Part shown: one piece after another, positions 50,012 through 53,140 of the stretch | How the letters are laid out: the number at the start of each line of letters is the position of its first letter | How positions within the stretch are numbered: the stretch's first letter is position 1 | From: Pseudomonadota bacterium | Lineage (GTDB): Bacteria; Pseudomonadota; Gammaproteobacteria; Burkholderiales; Burkholderiaceae_C | Direction: 5' to 3' | DNA: 53,140 nucleotides | Assembly (NCBI GenBank): GCA_021845505.1 | Contig: JAJZVU010000026.1 | Span: 1 to 53,140 of the forward strand | The notes under the pieces: model-generated | What the model was told of the DNA's origin: nothing | Database searches by the model: none | Seen by the model: only the letters and a program-made list of their open reading frames with translations | Translations under genes and position numbers: made by a program

Positions 50012-50746
50012 ATGGATGCTGGGGACGCGACGCGCAGGCGCGCGCACGGTGGGCGAGAGGTGATCATCCCCAAGGAGGAGGTGGCCCAGGCGCGCGCCTG
50101 GGCGGCCCCCGAGCTGGGGCCGGGGCGCAGCGCGGGCGGCGCCGCGTCCGCGCTGCCGACCGCGCGCGACCTCGAGGCGGTGTTCGAGGCGGCGCGCGAG
50201 CAGGCGCGGCGCGAGGGCTTCGAGCAGGGCTTCCAGCAGGGCCGGACGGCCGGACTGCAGGCGGCACGGCAACAGGCGCAGGCCGAACTCGACTCGCTGC
50301 GCGCATTGCTGCAGCGCCTGCACGCACGGGTGGACGCGCTGGACGCCGACCTGGAATCGGCGCTGGTCGCGCTGGCGCTGGAGCTGGCGCGGCAGGTGTT
50401 GATCCACGAGTTGCGCACCCAACCCCAGCAGGTGCTCGAGGTGCTGCAAAAGGCGCTGGCGGCCTTCCCGGCGCGCGCCGGGGTCCCGTGGGTGCGACTG
50501 CATCCCGACGATGCCGCGCTGCTGCGCGAACTGGCCCCGGAACTCGAACAGAGCGGCCTGGGCTTCGTGTCCGACTCGGCGCTGCAGCGTGGCGACCTGG
50601 TGCTGGGCGCCGGTCCCGAGCCGGCACGCGCCCATCCCGAACGCCGCTGGCGGGTGCGCGCCGAGCCGCAGGCCGAACTCGACCTGCGGCTGGAGGAGCG
50701 CTGGCGCCAGGTGATGGCGCGGCTGTTCGAGGAGGGCTCGCTATGA
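50012..50746 (+). CDS. fliH: FliH, export ATPase regulator
   Basis: 244 residues. The GxxxG helix repeat typical of FliH (EGFEQGFQQGRTAGLQ) lies near residues 68-83. A coiled coil and the C-terminal FliI-binding domain (LALELARQVLIHELRT, VRLHPDDAALLRELAPELEQ) follow. FliH holds FliI at the export gate through FliN. It begins 25 bases after fliG and its stop overlaps the fliI ATG. Confidence 0.92.
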   Translation: MDAGDATRRRAHGGREVIIPKEEVAQARAWAAPELGPGRSAGGAASALPTARDLEAVFEAAREQARREGFEQGFQQGRTAGLQAARQQAQAELDSLRALLQRLHARVDALDADLESALVALALELARQVLIHELRTQPQQVLEVLQKALAAFPARAGVPWVRLHPDDAALLRELAPELEQSGLGFVSDSALQRGDLVLGAGPEPARAHPERRWRVRAEPQAELDLRLEERWRQVMARLFEEGSL

Positions 50747-52230
50747 GCGCGCCGCCCCCGCCCGATGCGACCGATGCGACCGATGCGACCGATGCGACCG
50801 ATGCGACCGATGCGACCGCGGGCGGCCACGATGCCGTCCGCGCGGCGGCGGCCGGCCCGGCGATCGCCTTCGCGGGGCCCGCCGCGCTGGCACGGCTGCA
50901 TACCCTGTACCGGCGGCTGCGGGCGGCCGGCGACTTGCCGCTGGTTCCCAGCGGCAGCCTGGTTCGGGTGCGCGGGCTGATCCTCGAAGCGCAGGGGCTG
51001 GACCTGAGCCTGGGTTCACGCTGCCTGATCGGCGCCGAGGGCCAGCGCAGGATCAGCGCCGAGGTGGTGGGGTTCCACGGCGACAACGTGCAACTGATGG
51101 CCAGCGGGGACATGCAGGGGCTGGCTCCCGGCGCGCGGGTGATGCCCGTGCCGGGCGACCTGCGGCTTCCAGCCGGGCTGGAGTTGTGCGGGCGCGTGCT
51201 CGATGCCGACGCCCGCCCGCTCGATCGCCTGGGCCCGCTGCTGGCCGGCGACTTCACCAGCCTGAGCACCCCTCCGATCAATCCGCTGGAGCGAGCGCTG
51301 GTGCGCCAGCCGCTGGATGTCGGGGTGCGTGCGATCAACGCGCTGTTCACGGTCGGTCGCGGCGCCCGCATGGGGTTGTTCGCCGGCAGCGGGGTGGGCA
51401 AGAGCGTGCTGCTGGGCATGATGGCCCGCAACACCGACGCCGACGTGATCGTCGTCGGCCTGATCGGCGAGCGCGGGCGCGAGGTCAAGGAATTCATCGA
51501 GGACATCCTGGGTGCCGAGGGGCTGCGGCGCGCCGTCGTCGTGGCCGTGCCGGCGGACGCCCCGGCCTTGTCGCGCATCCGCGGCGCGCGGCTGGCCACC
51601 GCGCTCGCCGAGTACTACCGCGACCAGGGGCTGCACGTGCTGCTGCTGATGGACTCGCTGACCCGCTATGCGCTGGCGTTGCGCGAAGTGGCGCTGGCGG
51701 CAGGCGAGCCGCCGGCCGCGCGCGGCTTCCCGCCGTCGGTGTTCGCGCGCCTGCCGGCGCTGGTCGAGCGCGCCGGCAACGGGCGCGACGGCGGCGGCAG
51801 CGTGACCGCCTTCTACACCATCCTGATGGAAGGCGACGACCAGCAGGACCCGGTGGCCGACAACACCCGCGCCATCCTCGACGGACACATCGTGCTCGGG
51901 CGCAGGCTGGCCGAGCAGGGGCATTTCCCGGCGATCGACCTGCAAGCCTCGATCAGCCGGGTCATGCCCGCGCTGGCCGATGCCGAACAGTTGCGCCGGG
52001 TCTACCGCCTGAAGGAGCTGGAGTCGCGCTACGCCGCGCAGCAGGACCTGATCGCGGTGGGCGCCTACACCCCGGGCAGCGATCCGGTGCTGGACCAGGC
52101 CGTGCAGGCGCACGCGGCCATCAGCCAGTTCCTGCGCCAGGGCATGCGCGAAGCGGTCGACCTGGCCACCAGCCGTGTGCTGCTGGCGCAACTGATGGCG
52201 CCGTACCTGCCGGCGGCAGCCGCTGCCTGA
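50743..52230 (+). CDS. fliI: FliI, flagellar export ATPase
   Basis: 495 residues. Walker A GSGVGKS lies at about 213-219, VGLIGERGREVKEFIED and LLLMDSLTRYALALREV (Walker B Asp) follow, and the C-terminus ends in the usual helices (EAVDLATSRVLLAQLM). FliI powers substrate unloading for type III export. The N-terminus is about 25 residues longer than usual because of an Asp-Ala-Thr repeat. The ATG at 50743 overlaps the fliH stop. Confidence 0.95.
   Translation: MSAPPPPDATDATDATDATDATDATAGGHDAVRAAAAGPAIAFAGPAALARLHTLYRRLRAAGDLPLVPSGSLVRVRGLILEAQGLDLSLGSRCLIGAEGQRRISAEVVGFHGDNVQLMASGDMQGLAPGARVMPVPGDLRLPAGLELCGRVLDADARPLDRLGPLLAGDFTSLSTPPINPLERALVRQPLDVGVRAINALFTVGRGARMGLFAGSGVGKSVLLGMMARNTDADVIVVGLIGERGREVKEFIEDILGAEGLRRAVVVAVPADAPALSRIRGARLATALAEYYRDQGLHVLLLMDSLTRYALALREVALAAGEPPAARGFPPSVFARLPALVERAGNGRDGGGSVTAFYTILMEGDDQQDPVADNTRAILDGHIVLGRRLAEQGHFPAIDLQASISRVMPALADAEQLRRVYRLKELESRYAAQQDLIAVGAYTPGSDPVLDQAVQAHAAISQFLRQGMREAVDLATSRVLLAQLMAPYLPAAAAA
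50764..50817 (+). repeat. 9-bp tandem repeat at the fliI N-terminus
   Basis: Six perfect copies of GATGCGACC, coding for six Asp-Ala-Thr triplets at residues 8-25 of FliI. FliI N-termini normally bind FliH, so repeat number could tune this contact. The unit keeps the frame. Confidence 0.92.
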
Positions 52231-52288
52231 GGGGCCCGGCGCCTACAATCGGGCAGGTCCCAGCGGCCGCGGCGCCCCAGCCTCGCAG

Positions 52289-52819
52289 ATGTCCGACCCC
52301 GCCTTCCCTTCCAGTGCCTCCACGCGGCGCTCGCAGGTCTTGCGCGACCTGCTCGAGCAGGCCCAGCGCGCGGCCCAGGAAATCGCCGTCGCGGTCAAGC
52401 GGGCGCAGGTCGAGCAGCAGCGCGCCGAGGCCAAGCTGCAGAACCTGCAGCAGTACGCCGAGCAGTACCGCCTGCAACTGGCCGAGCGCGAGCGCGCGGG
52501 AGCGCCGTGGAGCCAGGTGCGCGACCTGCGCGGCTTCCTCGACCGGCTGGCGGCGGCACAGGCCGCGCAGCGCGGAGATGTCGAGCGCAGCCGCGAGCAA
52601 TGCGCCGAGCACTTGCGGGCGTGGACCACTGCACGCCAGAAGGAAAAGGCCTACGAGGTGCTGCTGGCGCAGGAGCAGGGCGTCGCGCTGGCGCAGCAGC
52701 GCCGGCGCCAGCAGGCCGACTTCCAGGAGTGGTCGCTCAACCGCCGGCCGGTGTTCGGCGACAGCGCGGCCGATACCCAGGGCTCGCGCTTCGGCGATAC
52801 CGGGCCCACGCGGCCTTGA
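52289..52819 (+). CDS. fliJ: FliJ, export chaperone escort
   Basis: 176 residues, a long coiled coil typical of FliJ (VLRDLLEQAQRAAQEIAVAV, KLQNLQQYAEQYRLQLAERE, CAEHLRAWTTARQKEKAYEV). It links the FliI ring to FlhA and recycles chaperones. It follows fliI after 58 bases; a TACAAT near 52243 could be a -10 but lacks a -35. The C-terminal 30 residues are poorly conserved. Confidence 0.88.
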   Translation: MSDPAFPSSASTRRSQVLRDLLEQAQRAAQEIAVAVKRAQVEQQRAEAKLQNLQQYAEQYRLQLAERERAGAPWSQVRDLRGFLDRLAAAQAAQRGDVERSREQCAEHLRAWTTARQKEKAYEVLLAQEQGVALAQQRRRQQADFQEWSLNRRPVFGDSAADTQGSRFGDTGPTRP

Positions 52820-52881
52820 GCGCTGCGCGCGCGGCCGGCGGTTTTCCGGCGCCCGGCGTGCCGGGTTGCACGGTCGGTTCC

Positions 52882-52896
52882 TGGCGCGAGTCTTGC
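52882..52896 (+). promoter_or_regulatory. Sigma-54 (RpoN) promoter ahead of fliK
   Basis: TGGCGCG-AGTC-TTGC then T, exact GG-N10-GC with a perfect -12 and one mismatch in the -24. It is 47 bases before the next ATG. It would allow fliK and downstream genes to be expressed apart from fliEFGHIJ. A lone GTCA half site follows near 52927. Confidence 0.8.
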
Positions 52897-52943
52897 TTGC
52901 GTCGGGTGGCGCACGCGGTGCTCCTGTCACCGCCGACCCCTCC

Positions 52944-53140
52944 ATGACCCGTATCTCGACCTTCGAAGCCCTTCCCGCCGCCACCGCGACACCCGCTGCG
53001 ACGTTCGGCGAAACCAGTGCCTCCGGCTCCTTCGCCGCGGTGCTGTCGATGGCGCAAGACGGTGCCTCGCCAGCGGGCGCGGGCGCCGCTGCGCCGCCCG
53101 CGCCGCCCGCGGCGCCCGCGGCGCCAGGCCCCGCGGCCGC
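52944..53140 (+). CDS. fliK: FliK, hook-length control protein, N-terminal fragment
   Basis: The first 65 residues of a gene cut by the right edge. It begins MTRISTFEALPAATATPAAT and soon becomes Ala/Pro-rich, like the disordered N-terminus of FliK. The call rests mainly on position after fliJ, since this part is poorly conserved. FliK measures hook length and switches export to late substrates. Confidence 0.6.
   Translation, partial: MTRISTFEALPAATATPAATFGETSASGSFAAVLSMAQDGASPAGAGAAAPPAPPAAPAAPGPAA

Noticed and set aside
52243-52248. TACAAT before fliJ as a sigma-70 -10 box
   Set aside because: No -35 hexamer at 16-18 bases upstream, and fliJ is expected to be read from the fliE operon.

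Overview
The window is about 53 kb of very GC-rich DNA. It carries almost uninterrupted motility genes of a Gram-negative proteobacterium: the P ring, L ring and lipoprotein FlgH require an outer membrane. No rRNA, tRNA, insertion sequence, phage gene or CRISPR array was seen. The control layer looks like the RpoN/FleQ type of Pseudomonas, Vibrio and Xanthomonas rather than the FlhDC type. There are two sigma-54 activators, four good GG-N10-GC promoters, three sigma-28 promoters and FlgM. The species cannot be assigned from the sequence; a gamma- or betaproteobacterium fits best.

Layout. (1) 1-1266, minus: cheY-cheZ-cheA behind a sigma-28 promoter. (2) 1523-5081, plus: motA-motB, then flgM-flgN-csrA-fliW. 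(3) 5082-7109, minus: ycgR and a degenerate EAL-HDOD protein. (4) 7222-20151, minus: ten tightly packed sugar genes (aminotransferase, three SDRs, methyltransferase, SMP-30 protein, two glycosyltransferases, ATP-grasp enzyme, epimerase), probably a flagellin or surface glycan island. (5) 20447-31461, minus: flgBCDEFGHIJ, an unnamed small gene, flgK and flgL, behind a sigma-54 promoter. (6) 31744-37167, plus: flgA, then a sigma-54 operon with two overlapping mini-ORFs, a 911-residue protein with a His-less HPt-like start, long PVAEE repeats and a CheW-like end, a CheW, and a small membrane MCP-like protein. (7) 37384-44312, plus: fliC, flaG, fliD, fliS, a PilZ-like gene, motD and a SPOR protein. 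(8) 44456-53140, plus: two receiver-less sigma-54 activators, then fliEFGHIJ and the start of fliK.

How it fits together. The activators should fire RpoN promoters ahead of flgB, fliE, fliK and the chemosensory-like operon. A shared palindrome, CGTCA-N6-TGACG, lies near two of these promoters and ahead of the second activator; it matches the GTCA-N6-TGAC form of known FleQ boxes. After hook completion FlgM export would free sigma-28 for cheY, flgM and fliC. CsrA/FliW add a translational check on flagellin, and YcgR, the EAL-HDOD protein and the PilZ-like protein tie the motor to c-di-GMP.

The best candidate for an undescribed system is the kinase-less chemosensory module at 32.7-37.2 kb. The common CGTCA-N6-TGACG operator is the next most interesting signal.
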